Assembly: GCA_007922195.1 (NCBI GenBank)
Contig: ML682024.1
Coordinates: 3,024,051-3,088,050, forward strand
DNA: 64,000 bases
Direction: 5' to 3'
Source of the DNA: Podocnemis expansa
Taxonomy: Eukaryota > Chordata > Testudines > Podocnemididae
Shown here: piece by piece, positions 10,475 through 22,639 of the stretch
Layout: every line of letters starts with the position of its first letter
Position numbering within the stretch: position 1 is the first letter of the stretch
Program-made: the position numbers and the translations under genes
Notes under the pieces: generated by a model
The model's input: the letters and a program-made list of their open reading frames with translations, nothing else
What the model was told of the DNA's origin: nothing
Database searches by the model: none

Positions 10475-13400
10475 GAAAGGTGGGTTACTTACCAGTAACC
10501 GTCCTTCTTCGAGATGGGCTGCTCGGATTCATTCAGAAATAGGTGTGTCTGTGCTGGAGCACCTGATTGATCAGAATTTTTTGCCCTAGCCTGTCAGAAG
10601 AGGGCAGGCGGCCACCACCCCTATATATGTGGCCGCTGCCCAGCCCCTCCCCTTTTCCTAGGAGTCGCCAACTCCAGATGTGGGGATGGGGGGAGGGATC
10701 TGAATGAATCCAAGCAGCCCATCTCAAAGAAAGAATCTTACTGGTATGTAACCCACCGTTCTTCTCTGAGCGCTGCTTGGATACATTCAGAAATACATGA
10801 CTGCTAGCCATGCTGATGGACGGCGGGTGGAGTTGGCTCTTCCGCCTTCACCACAGCATGTCCCCAACTTGGGTAGTTGTTCAACGAGCAAGGTCCTCAA
10901 GAGGTCTAAGGAATCAACCTAAGAAACGTCATCCAGGCAAGGGTAACTTGGGATTCCAGGACCTAACCCAATGGAGAGAAGTAGGCCCAGTTTGTCCGAG
11001 TGCCAATTGTCGCACTTGTACAGGAGGGCCTGAGGTCACCGTATGCATAAACATGATACCAATGCATCGTGGCTATAGTTGAAAAATGTGACTCTATCTG
11101 CTCTGCCTAGGAGCATATTGGCAGAGGCATGAGAGAGCCAGAGGGGTTAGTGTTTTGGCAGCAACGCGAGTTAATGTACCTCCTATAGGGAATTTCAGAA
11201 GACCGTAGGATTATTGGGCCGGGAGCAGTGGTTACTGACACCGCAATAAGCGGGTAGAGGGGAGGTAGACTGTGTTTCCCTCAGTCGGGCAGTGTAAAGC
11301 ACTTGCGGCCCATGAGCCCGATGAGAACATGGATCTGGTGTGCTTGGCATCCGAAGAAGGGATAGACTACCAGAGGCAGGTAGGGACTAGGAGAGTTACT
11401 TTGTCCTAGATAGGAAGGGGGAGGTGTGGACAGCCGGCGGCGGTAGCTGATGACCTGATACAGCACATTTGGGAATGAAGCACCCGGCTCGGCATGGGGA
11501 AGGGAAGGTGTCTAACCCACCAAATGGCCCTATACAAGGCAGACCAGGAAAGGAACTTCCCGTGAGCCTGATGAACATATCCCAGGCCTACCTGAGTGTA
11601 CCGATGACGCTGTGGTGGTCCCTGTTGAAGAGGACTGTCAGTATTGATAACCTTGTGAAGGCACAAGGAAGTGATATTATTGTTATATCCCCCCTTTCAT
11701 TTCCCGAATACAGCAGTGGTGAACGGCCGAAGGAGTATAGGGGCAAGAGGCTAATTGCAAGGAAGCGATGCTCAAGAGTAGGCTCATAAGTACGATAATC
11801 CCAGATGCCAGATCTCCGTGGCCTACGGGATTAGGCTCACATTGGCTTATGTGACCTCGTACCACTGGCAAGAGCCCAACCTGTATGGTGCCGACCTTAA
11901 GTCTGGCGATGGACAAAGGTATGAGTCAGGATTGGGGCTCCCGAAGGAAGGGCCCCTAGCAAGAAAACAGGATATATGGGAGGAGAGAGCAGCGTCTTCC
12001 GCAGGAACAGAGGGAAGGTCTGCCACTCCGAAGGTGCACATCCTGTTATCTCCTCAAAGAGACTTCCGATTTATCTGAAGCGTCTACTACGAGCATGCTA
12101 CTGGTGTCATTAGATCTTACGCTGAGAGTGAATTCTATCGGGGGACAGCTAGCTCCTGAATTCCTGGTGGCTAGTCAGAATCTCGGGACATGTGTCATAT
12201 GAAGTCTATCCAGTGAGAAAGACCCCTAGAAGTCGCCTAGGATGGAAGCATAAAACCAAGATGCGAACAGTAGGGCTAGAGAACCCCTGGAGCGTGATGA
12301 GGAAGACGGAGTTGTACCTGCGGGACATCCAAACAGGGCTCTCCTGGTGCTGAGCCGGGATGACCATGGCACTATGGCCATCGCTAGGGGAGGAGCTATG
12401 AGAGGGACCCCCCTGGTTAGATGAGGCGATGACTGGGACCAGGCTAGTATCCCGACTTCAGGAGTGGTCTGCGCACCATACCTGTGGAGCCCAGCCGGGG
12501 GTGCCCTTCACTAGCCTTGGACCCTTGATTCTGAGGATAAAGACATCTTGCCTGCCCGCAGAACTGAGTGGGCAGCTTTGACTGCGAGTTTGGTGAGGAA
12601 GGCAGAGAGACGAGTGTGTTCAATTCTGACCGAGTGACAAAGGGGTGGGAGAGGAACATCAGTATTATTACCTCATCTCCTCTGATGGCCGTGACCAGAG
12701 ATCCCCTGATTTGAGTGGGAAAGAATGGGCACATTAGAGTTGGGGAGACAAAGGAGGGGAAAGTAATACCAGTCCACCTCATCAAAGAGACCCTGTGTAC
12801 AGATGTTCAGTCTCCACAGTGCATTCCGGGTAGCTATGAACGACAGGCCCAGAGAGGGAAAAAGGAGCCATTGTTCATTAGGGTAGGCAGAAATGAGGCG
12901 GGGGGTCCAGTTGGTGTGACCCCCTCAGCAAGTCATTCACCATGCCATGAACCAGCTGGCAGTAGCGAGTGTAGGGGTTTCATCACTGGCATGGGGCCCA
13001 TGAATGAGTTATCAAAGCCTGCGTCCTTGGACAGGCTCGGGCCTGCATCTCCAGTACTTGACAGGTAGAAGCAATATGCCTGCTCTATGGGTTCAGGAAG
13101 GGGTTGCTATATCCCAAGCTGGAGACACATATCTTAGGACCTTGGATGGGGTCAATCAGACGCGAGCTATGTTTAATCTAATCCTGTTAGTGACAATCGG
13201 AAGGGGTTGGTTAGGGCAGCACATAAGAAGGGTAGGGAGGGTCCCGCCCTGCCCCCCACTTTCGGGGCAGGGGAGCAGATGGTAAAGAAACAAGGGTCAA
13301 CAAGGGGGCCTCCAGCCACCTGGTTGGGGGGTAGAACGGTAGGACTTTGTTCATGGAGAAGCGTGTGGGAGTGACGCTCCCCGGTATGGAAATAGTCACA

Positions 13401-16120
13401 GTAAATAGGAGGGCCCCGTTTTGTTTGGAGTTGGGATCAACGGGGCGATACATTCTTCAGTGTTTGGAGCGTGCTCCGTGAACCCTTACGTCTCCCAAAA
13501 GGTGAAGGAGCTGCCGCCCAAGGGGGCATTGCGTACGGGGCATGATAGCACCCTGGGGGCAAAAACCATCCTCTAAGGGATGCCCACAGGATTTTGACTG
13601 CAGATCCCCATTGTGATCACTATGGTAGTCAAGGAGAGTGATGGGGGGGTTAAGTCCTCTCAGGTGTTGACATATTTGGGTAAACAACGGCACTATGGAT
13701 ATGTGTCCAACCTTAATCCTACTCGAAGGAAGAGAGGCTACTTAATCTCTGAACCGTCCACCCTCACCAAGAGGGAGAGGGAGAGGGGGAGGAAAAGGCT
13801 GTCTGTCAACTCAGAAGAATGGTACCGAGGGAGAGGGCACTCCATGGCAGAGTTTGGATTGTAGACAGCATGGCTGTGAACGTAGACAGTAGTGTTGATC
13901 ACAGTTGCACGGGGAAGGGCCTTGCCGGCTTTGCCAGGGAGGTCCCCCAGGTGGGTTTCGAACTGAAATTGTGGTGGTGAGGATTAAGTCCTCATCAGTA
14001 ACTAATGAGAAGAGGATGGGTGGCAGGGGGTCAGTCTATTGTGGGGCCCTGTGGGGCCAGAGGATGTGGAAGAGGCCCCATTGGGAGAAGGCCAAGATAT
14101 TTTAACTCCCTCTGGGGGTCACAAGCAGTTCCCAAGATGGCTGAGGTCTCTTGTGGGAAGAGGGAATCGCCCCCAAAGGGGAGATCGAGGGCCACCAGCT
14201 TAGAGGCTGGGGGCAATCTGGCTTCCCAAAGCCAAGCTGCGCAGCATAGCGTTACCGCTGTGGCTATAGTGCAGGCCACCGTATCCACCGCATCCCAGGC
14301 TGACAAAAGGAGGTCCTGGGAGGCTATTTTACCTTCCTCCAAGAAGGCATCATATTTTTCCCTGGCCTCTGGTGGGAGTAGATGTCTAAATTTGTTTATT
14401 GACTCCCACACATCCAACATGTATCTGCTTGTTAGGGCCTGATTGTTCGTGACCCACAACTGGAAGGCCAAGGAAGAGTATACTTTCCGTCCCAGTAACT
14501 CTTAACTCCCTTGCATCCCTCAATGTCGGGAGGGGATCGTGGGGAGTCTGTCCCGGTCCTAAGGCCACCTCTACCACAGCATGAGGTGGGACTGGGTGGT
14601 GGGTGAGTGAGGGGAACTCTGACCCTGGGACCCTGTACTTGAGGCCCACCATGTCTGAGACCGGGGAGATGGAACCCGGGTTTTGCCAGCGGGAGGAGGC
14701 CAGGTCCCAGACGCTAGGGTGGAGGGGAACCGTGACCAGTTCCACCGAGGAGAACACCAGGCCGAATAGAGCATTGGAAGGCACCTTGGAGGATTGGACC
14801 TCCATCCCCATGTGGGCTGAGATGAGGCACAGGAGTTCAAAATGAGCCGACAAATCGCCCATGTAAGAGGACGGTACTGGGTTTAAGGCTCTCCCCACTG
14901 CCGGGGGTGGTACCGGCGCAGTTGCAGGGGCCTCTTGCAGTGACCATTCGTGAGGGCGGTAGCAGAAGGGCAATGGCGCCGACACCTGGCACCGATGCCA
15001 TTTAGAGCTCTTTGAAGCCCCTTCTCCTAGGCTGGAACAGGCACAAGCACCTCAGGACCCGCAGGGTGGTACCGGAGATGGCAGGGTGATATGCTGCCGA
15101 GGGGACAGCTCCACGGTACCGGGACCCAGTGGGGTGACAGGCTCTGGAGCTTCAGAGCCCAGGGTTGGTGGTGGGGAAGGAGAGCGGTGCCGCTTATGTT
15201 GAGCCCAGGCCCATGACATGAAGGCTGGCTTCCCCCTTCTAATTGGTGCCGAGGAGGGAGGTGTAGGGAGCAGGAGGAGCACCCTGGCAGCCTCCACTTC
15301 CTCTGGGGTTGTCGGGATCGGCATCGACCCTGACCGGTCCTGGGGAGAGCCCTGTGTCAAAGACTCAGGGCTATGTTGGCACCTTGGTACAGGGGTCGAA
15401 TGCAATGGGTCCCAGGAAGAGCCCCGTGTGGGAGACACAGGACTGTGTTGGTGCTGCGGTAGCGACATCAGTACCAAGCTTGTCCTGAGGCCCCTGTTGG
15501 CACGGTGCCAGGCAGATTCTGGTGCCGAATTGGCACATGGTGCCGGAGGAGGTCTGGAAGCCTCAGGAGAGGAGTGCTGAGCCTGCTTGTAGGCCAGGGC
15601 ACGGCACTTTTGCTCCCTGTCCTTGATTGTCCTTGACTTGAAGGACAGAAAGATGGAACTAGCGGTGACCATGTGGCTTTTGCCCAGGCACCAGAGGCAC
15701 TTCTCATGGGGATCGTCCCGCAGGAAGGCCTTGCTGCATTCAGCACTTAGTTTGAACCCCAGCACGGCGGACAACAGAGTAGCGCGATGTTCCGGCCCGA
15801 GAGGGGAGACCTTCTTCGGTGGAACTAAGTCCACAAATAGGTGTTCCCATTCGGGCGAAAAGCTCATAAAGCAAATGACGGACAGGCTGCTTGCGAAGCG
15901 CAAGGAGCGGGCAGTTCCACAACTGACGCGAAGGCAGAAGAAATGAAACTGGGGAGGGGCCAGGCAGCAGCCACATATATAGCCAAAGGGTGGCGTGGGG
16001 GCAGTGGCCGCCTGCCCTTTTCTGACAAGGTAGGGCAAAAAGTTCTGACCAATCAGGCACTCCAGCATGGAGACACCTATTTCTGAATATATCTGAGCAG
16101 CACTTGAAGAAGATCTGCTT
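10475..16120 (-). mobile_element. DIRS-like retroelement with inverted terminal repeats
   Basis: The left edge (10501-10650) and right edge (15955-16110) are inverted copies of each other, both containing the attcagaaataggtgt word and 'gggcaggcggccac'. Next to the left edge, 10699-10757 is complementary to the outermost 60 bases (10478-10540), and 10758-10800 repeats them directly. Inverted terminal repeats plus an internal complementary region beside the 3' repeat is the DIRS design. The minus strand encodes a gag-like ORF1 at its 5' end (14031-16152). The interior 10.8-14.0 kb, where RT, RNase H and recombinase should lie, is too decayed for me to place motifs. Confidence 0.7.
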
Positions 16121-16152
16121 ATTGCATCTTCTGTGGAATTTTGACATCCCAT
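14031..16152 (-). pseudogene. DIRS-like ORF1 (gag-like), broken
   Basis: Three overlapping open pieces on the minus strand (16152-15052, 14985-14386, 14471-14031) together resemble the ORF1 product of vertebrate DIRS elements. The first piece contains a zinc-knuckle-like DPHEKCLWCLG followed by a basic stretch. The second carries the pattern of a KY-VPGSEF block then THHP and VVEVAL. The third has NNQALTSRY, a Leu/Ala-rich helix region and DLPFGGDSLF. At least one frameshift and stops separate them. The first piece begins close to the inverted terminal repeat, as expected for ORF1. Confidence 0.6.
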
Positions 16153-16360
16153 AAGGTAGGCTACTGAAATGTCTATTCTATCTGGGGCTCAATCACTTGG
16201 CACGCCTACCAATGGCCCTCTGCCTTATACATTGGCCAAATTGGACTGTCTCTGCACAAAAGAATAAATTAATACAAATCAGACATCAATTATGGTAACA
16301 TTCAAAAACCAACAAGGAGTCCAGCGGCACTTAAAAGACTAATAAATTTATTTACTGAAT

Positions 16361-16397
16361 GAGCTTTCGTGGGAGACAATCCCACTTCATCAGACAC
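16361..16397 (-). ncRNA. Hammerhead ribozyme-like motif, minus arm
   Basis: On the minus strand CTGATGA (16387-16393) is followed by a perfect stem GTGGGA/TCCCAC with loop TTGTC, then GAAA (16365-16368) and GCTC. All core positions fit the hammerhead consensus. Confidence 0.6.
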
Positions 16398-16424
16398 TTT
16401 GAAAGCATCTTTTTGAAAGATTCG

Positions 16425-16465
16425 GAGCATCTGATGAAGTGGAACTGTCTCCCACGAAAGCTCAT
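16425..16465 (+). ncRNA. Hammerhead ribozyme-like motif, plus arm
   Basis: CTGATGA lies at 16431-16437 and GAAA at 16456-16459, followed by GCTCATA. Stem II is weakened (GTGGAA against TCCCAC) but the core is intact. It is the mirror partner of the motif at 16361-16397. Confidence 0.5.
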
Positions 16466-17239
16466 ATGATAAATGAATTTGTTAGTCTTTTAAGTGCCAC
16501 AGGACTCCTTGTTTGTTTTACTGAACTAGACTAACACAGCTGCCCCTTTGGAACTTGGCATAATTAAAAAACCAGTAGAGGAGCCACTTCAACCTCCCTG
16601 GACATTTTGTAACAGACCTGAAAGCACGAGTCGATAAAATTGCCAGTCAGCTAGGTGCCCAGGTTTAAAGCAAAGCTCCTAGCTTGGGCACCTTCGACAC
16701 CCACCCACTCCCCATCCCAAAATGCCACCAGACTCTTAAAGAAGCCAGTGATTTTTTTTGTCACCAGAGGGCGCTCCTCCACTGCATTTCCCCTATCTGC
16801 CTTGCCCTCTTAGGACTGAAAATAAAATAAAATAAAGTTAAAAAAAACACAGCTGGCTTGTAGCTGCCAGCCTGCAAATTTTAGGCACCATGGTGACCTG
16901 GTTCTGTCAAGTCCTGCCTGAAAGTTATAATAATTCAGCAAAAAACCTTAAAAAATAGACTTCAGCATGAAACTGCAGAGTTCAAATTCATATGCAAACT
17001 GCACACCCTCACATTGAGTCTGAATGGCAAACTCACTACCAAAGGGAATTTTCCTCTTTTAACTTTCTCACTTTATCATCTATTGTTGTTTAAAGGCCCT
17101 CATACATACTGTTTGAATAAAACCAACTTGTTTGGTTTGCTGAAACAAATTAACAAACTACCCCTCTGGAACTGTTTGAATTGACTTTGTGACTGATCCT
17201 TCTCTGCATGTGTAACAATACCTAACCTACTACAGTTTC

Positions 17240-17360
17240 CATTCATGCATCTGATGAAGTGGGATTATGCCCAGGAAAATTTATGCAATAAATACATTTT
17301 ATTAGTCTTGCCACAGGGCTCCTTCTTTGTTTTGCTGAAATAAACTAACACCTCTGGAGT
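17240..17360 (+). mobile_element. Penelope-like 3' end fragment
   Basis: This plus-oriented terminus has CTGATGA at 17251-17257, a decayed stem, and the tail 'ttattagtcttgccacagggctcc' ending in 'aactaacacctctgga'. A smaller scrap of the same terminus lies at about 17120-17170. Confidence 0.7.
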
Positions 17361-18371
17361 ATGTAGTGATTGATGCACCAATTCCAGAGCAGCATGACTT
17401 CTTCACATAGGAATCAATCATGTCCCATCCCAGTGGTGTCACTAGCACTGGGCTTACAGGGCTCAAGCCCCATGTCCCAGCAGCAGGGCTTTGGGTCCGC
17501 CATGGTGGCGGTGTGCTTACGCCGCTCAAGCCCCAAGTCCTGGTGCCTGACCCCCAAGTCTTTTCCCAGGTCAGGGGTGCCCCGTCCCATCTCCCCCACA
17601 CACACCTGCTTATATAAGACATGCAAGTTACTTTTCTGTGAGGATCTCTGTAGCTTTGTTCTTGATAAGGGGTAGAATATGGATGTATGCATTGTAGATA
17701 CTCTTAGCTCCAGTACATTTACATGTCAGTTGGATTTCAATGGGGACTATTCGCCTTGGACTGTGTGGTTAAGCAAATGAGCTCCTGAACCTACTGAGAA
17801 TGCCTTTTTAGGGATTGTCCTCATTGTAGTCTTCTGTACAAAAGGGACACTTGCAAAAATGTTGTTTGTTTGTGTCTGCTATTTTAGGAGTCCTTTATTT
17901 TGTTTGGCATTGTGAGGTGTTTGTTTACTGTGTCTCTATGGTTTGTACATTCTCTGGAGTCAGACTTGCAGACATCTCATGGCAGCCTAGCATATTTTAT
18001 GATGATCGTCACTGTTGACATGTGGCCCAGCATGTCCTGGCTGAGGTCTGATGCCTGTCCATACAGTAATTGTCGATATTAGGTTAATAAGGGTTGGGAA
18101 GCATTCACAAAATAGAGATTTTAGCTTTTGTGCAGCTGAGATAGGTGCCAATGCGTTCCAGATTCTGAATAGGTATGAGCATTGATTTTTGTCTATCTCC
18201 TCTTGTTGTGTTGGTGCTTCGATTAGACAATTGCCTGGATATGGAAATATAATGGTTCCATGTCTGTGGACATTTGCTGCCACCACTGCTAAATCTTGGA
18301 AAATACCCTTGGGGCAGTCTGAAAGCTAGTACCTTGTACTGGAAGTAGTGTTTTCCTAGGATGAACTATAG

Positions 18372-18816
18372 CAGGCATGGCCAAACTGTGGCTCGGGAGC
18401 CACTTACGGTTCTTGAACGAAAAACTGTGGCTCCCAGAAGAACGTCAGCAAATCAATTTAGGAAAGCAGCCCCAGCCTAGGAGTTCAGGAGCAGGTCGGG
18501 ACAGTGGGGAGAAGTGCAGCATGGTCAGGATTTTAAATAACTTGCCAGTAGCCTGCAGTCTTCTACATCAAGCAGCAGCTAAGTTTTTACTGTATTGGCC
18601 TAATTTTCGTGGTAATCTTAAGTAATTCTCAGAATCTGACATTAGTAGGATAAATATTTGTCCTCTTTTTATGATAAAATTAAAGTGTGCAATGAATTTT
18701 AAACTTAGTAATTTTGGAGTAGGTAAAAGTACATGGCTATATGCCTCAGTGCGGCTCTCAAAGGTTTAATAATCAACTTGTGTGGCTCTTGAGTTCCAGA
18801 AGTTTGGCCACCCCTG
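18372..18816. mobile_element. hAT-type element with perfect 8-bp target duplication
   Basis: The ends CAGGCATGGCCAAAC and GTTTGGCCACCCCTG are inverted, and AACTATAG flanks both sides (18364-18371 and 18817-18824). The interior is non-coding and repeats 'gtggctc' words. It is the best copy of the family also seen at 630-790 and near 2108-2145. Confidence 0.8.
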
Positions 18817-19394
18817 AACTATAGGAATCTCTTGAGTTTCGGGTGTATTGTTATATGAAAGTATGCATCCTGGAGATAAAGAGACAAGAACCCATTGCTC
18901 CTTTCTAGTGCTAGAATTATGGTTGCTGTTGTCACCATTTTTAGGTGTGGAGTTTGCATACATTTGCTGAGTTTTCTTAAACCAAGAACAGGCCTTCACT
19001 CACCCATTTTTTATGGGTTAAAAACCAATGTGACCAGCACTCCTTCCCTCTATACTATGTTGGTACTGGTTTCCTGTGCCTAGGCATATGAGCAGCTGTC
19101 ATAGTAGGTGCTCATGAGAGGGGTCCCGGAAGAGGGAAGAGGAGTGATGGTGGGCGAATGAGTGAAATGGAGAGAACTGGAATAAAATAACCATTCTCAG
19201 TTATTTCTAAAACCTATCTGTCTGATATGACGGTCTGCCAGATTCAGTGAAATGATGATAACTAATCTCCAAATGGATGGGAGATGGCATCTCTTTCCAA
19301 TGCTTGAGTTTGTAAGTGTTGAAGCCCTCTGATACACCTTCAGAATTGCTGTATTGAGGTGGATTGTTGGAACGAGGCCTGTTGTCATCTAGTC

Positions 19395-19591
19395 CAGGGT
19401 TCTCAAACTCAAATCACCACAAGGACTAGTACAGGCCATACAAGGACTAGTACGTTAGCCTGAAGGCTGCACCACTGAAACCTTTTCATACAATGATATT
19501 GCAAATATTGATAACGGTAGCATCGTTGCAGGTCTCAGGAAATAACTTTATGGGCTGCATGCAGCCTGCGGGCCATGAGTTTGAGACCCTT
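19395..19591. mobile_element. hAT-type MITE with perfect 8-bp target duplication
   Basis: The ends CAGGGTTCTCAAACTC and GAGTTTGAGACCCTTG are inverted. ATCTAGTC flanks both sides (19387-19394 and 19592-19599). The interior matches, in opposite orientation, the MITE at 49880-50039. Confidence 0.85.
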
Positions 19592-20241
19592 GATCTAGTC
19601 CATCTCTGTTTTTGTCATCAGTCATGTTGCCTCTGTGGTTGCGAATAAAGCATCAAACAGAACCTTTGCAATAATAATTGCCCTGTATTTTTTCTTATTT
19701 GCAAGCGTATAAATGCCAAGGGATTTTAGTGTTGCCCTTGTGACCTTCAGGATAAGAAGAGACTCATCTATCTTGGCTACAAACAGCTTTGGACTTTCCC
19801 TTTTTTTGGGAAGCCACAGAGACTGATGCACACATGACTATGACCGTGGCGGTAGAGATTGCTGCTGTGTCTATGGCTCCTAATGAAGTTTGTTGTGCTG
19901 TTCTGGTGGTGAGATGGCCCTTTAAGATATCAATCAGCCCTTTGACAGGCCCACACCTTGCACTCTCAGCAGCTCCTTTTCCCTGCTGTCCTTGCACCCC
20001 AACAGGGCCTAGGGCTGCAAGAGTGGCTCCTGCTAGCCCCCAGTGCGGCTAGTCCAGTCTAGGGGGCTTGTGACTGTGCACTGCATGCAGCCCACAGCTT
20101 CCAGTAGGTCCACTGTGGTGAGAAAGGTATAGGTGGTGGCACCCATGGCTGTGGTTACCAGTTCTGTGACTCCAAGCCTGTATGGTAGCCCCATTGTTGA
20201 GGTGGCCCTGGTCTGGTGGAAAAATGTGCAGAAGAGTGTTG

Positions 20242-20505
20242 CCAAGTTCCAAATGGGTAGCTGTGTTAGTCTAGTTCAGTAAAACAAACAAGGAGTCCTG
20301 TGGCACTTAAAGACTAACAAATTTATTTACCACATGAGCTTTTCTGGGAGAAAATCCCACTTCATCAGACGCTTTGAAGATGGGGGAACTTACAGAATGG
20401 GAGGAAATAAAGGCAGGGAAGTGTAAGTCATGGGATCAGGTCATGCTATAACAGCAAATCAAAGCAGCTGGAAAGATTCAAACACTGGGGAACCCCATGC
20501 ACTGT
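20242..20505 (-). mobile_element. Penelope-like 3' end, minus orientation
   Basis: It starts with the terminal phrase 'ccaagttccaaatgggtag' and runs through 'gagcttttctgggagaaaat' into the pre-terminal region also found at 2510-2620. The hammerhead-like core keeps CTGATGA, but the base before GAAA is altered. It abuts the CR1 copy that follows. Confidence 0.8.
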
Positions 20506-21510
20506 TACAGACTGTTCTAGATCACAGGCCCTGGTTCTCATGAGGGACTTCAATTAACCTCACATCTGCTGGGAGGCCAGTACAACAGTGCACAGGCAAT
20601 CCAGGAAGTTTTTGGAGAGTGTTGAGAACAACTTTGTGGTACAAATGCTAGAAGAACCAATTTGAGGCCTTGCACCTCTCAACCTGCTGCTCACAAATGG
20701 AGAAGAATTAATTGGGGAAGTAGAAGTGAATGGCAACCTGGGCAGCAGTGACCATGAGATGGTAGAGTTTAAGATGCTGATTAACAGAAAAAAGGAAAGA
20801 AGCAAAACACAGATCCTGGACTTCAGAAAAGCAGATTTTGGCTTCCTCAGGGAACTGATGGGCAGGATCCCTTGGGAGGCTGATCTGAAGGGGAAAGGCA
20901 TCCAAGAGAGCTGGCTGTATTTTAAAGAAACTGCTAAGCGCAGAGGAAGATACCATTCCAATGAGCAGAGAGAACAGCAAATGTGGAACGTGCCCCACGT
21001 AGCTTAACAGAGAACTCTGCACTGAACCAAAGCATAAAAAGGAAGGTTACAGGAAGTGGAAGCTTGGACAGATGACTAAGGAGGCATATAAAGATATTGC
21101 TCGGAACTGCAGAGATAAAATCAGAAAGGCCAAAGGACAATTGGAGTTGTGGCTAGCAAGGGATGTGAAGGATAACAGGAAGGGGTTCTACAAGTACGTC
21201 AAGGAGAATGGAGCTCAGCTGTCCTTGGTAGTAACAGAGGTCAGAACAAGGAGCAATGGTTTCAAGGTGCAGCTGGGGAGGTCGAAGTTGGATATTAGGA
21301 AAAACTTTCTTACTAGGAGAGTGGTGAAGCATTGGAATCAGCTATCTAGGGAAGTGGTGGACTCTCCATCTTTGGAGGTGTTTAAGGCTTGGTTAGACAA
21401 AACCCTGGCTGGGATAATTTAGTGAGAGTGGTCCTGCTTTTTTGGCAGGGGGTTGGACTAGATGACCTCATGAGGTCCCTTCTAACCCTATGATTCTGTG
21501 ATATAGAGGA
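20506..21510 (+). mobile_element. CR1 LINE with internal deletion
   Basis: From 20506 the frame, with stops, resembles the end of the CR1 endonuclease domain, with LGSSDHEMVEFKML (20738-20779) followed by RKADFGFLRELMGRIPWE. A second block (21072-21200) has AYKDIARNCRDKIRKAKGQ. The reverse transcriptase is deleted. The frame resumes near the C-terminus with KLDIRKNFLTRRVVKHWNQL, and the copy ends in the CR1 3' terminus (21450-21505). Confidence 0.85.
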
Positions 21511-22049
21511 AGATGAGGTCAAATCACCTGTTGTAATGAGAGAAAACTCCAAAGTCCCAGGAGAAGAGTGGTGTGGTAAGTATTTCATCTCTCCTTCATC
21601 CTTCTCCTCATCCTCACTTGAAAACGGAATGGTGGACCTGGCCATGATGGTCAGTTGGATCAGTACCGAGTTGGAATTCATTCGATACCAAAAAGCAGCC
21701 ATTTTCCAGTGTAAAGGAGACCATCAAGTATTTGTGCCAGGTAAATTGTTCCCTCGTATGGGGCAGAAGGGAGACTCTTAGTTGTTCTAATGGACAACTA
21801 AGGAACTGAAACTTAATTTGTTATTAAGAGAAAATAAAAGTTTTATTTAAACCAATTAAGGTAAGTACTAAGGATAATTATTATTAAATACCTGGTAAAT
21901 TTAAACAATTAAACTGCTATCTTAGACTAAGCTGAAGTCATAGGTGCTACTAAGTGCTCCAACTCAAGGCAAGGGTGGTAGAGAAGGAACTGAGGGACAG
22001 TTGGTTGCAAAGCATCACATAACCACGCAGGGCAGTCCCGTCCCGATAC

Positions 22050-22632
22050 CAAATGGCAGGACCTCCTTCCACCTGCAGAGGCCGAGGACCCCCGGTGGGC
22101 CAGCCTTTATTCGGCCCTGACCCCACGGCCCGCTGGGGACATCAGTTGCCGGCTCCTCCATGGAGCCATGAGCATGGGCGTGTACTTGGCACGGTTCACC
22201 GCCTGCCCCAAGGCCTGCCCCTTTTGCGGTGCGAGGGAGACCCTGGTGCACGCCTACTTAGAATGCGCCAGGTTGCAGCCCCTTTTCTGGCTCCTCCAGG
22301 CCCTCTTACTGAGGTTCTGGCTGCACTTTTCCCCGCACAAGTTCCTCTATGCACTCCCTATCGGAGGCCCCACAAAGTCACAGGACCTCCTCGCCAACCT
22401 CCTCCTGGCCTACGCTAAACAGGCCATCTACAGGACCAGAGAGAGGAGGTTGGCTGAAGGAGGGGCCTGCGACTGTGGGGCTTATTTCAGGTCCCTTGTT
22501 CGCGCACATCTCCTGGCAGAGTTCCTCTGGGCAGCGTCCGCTAGCTCCCTCAACAGCTTCCAGGAGCAGTGGGCGCTGTCCGGGGTTCTCTGCTCGGTGT
22601 CCCCTTCCGAGTCCCTTGTTATACACCTATGA
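22050..22632 (+). pseudogene. C-terminal fragment of a non-LTR retrotransposon (Cys-rich zf-RVT-like)
   Basis: The open frame starting at 22168 encodes MSMGVYLARFTACPKACPFC, then a His and a Cys in HAYLEC. This is the CxxC...HxxxxC signature of the zinc-finger domain after the reverse transcriptase in several LINE groups, with a following Leu-rich tail. The region is GC-rich compared with its flanks. Upstream RT sequence is absent. The exact clade is not resolved; L1/Tx1-type is a guess. Confidence 0.5.
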
Positions 22633-22639
22633 CCTCACA

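Larger units (their letters stand above)
16305..16560. mobile_element. Head-to-head inverted Penelope-like 3' ends
   Basis: A minus-oriented terminus (16305-16395) faces a plus-oriented terminus (16425-16560) across about 30 bases. The arms share 'ggagtcc...ggcac', 'aaagactaa' and 'gctttcgtgggaga' in reverse complement. Both arms keep an intact hammerhead-like core. There is no coding sequence. Confidence 0.8.
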
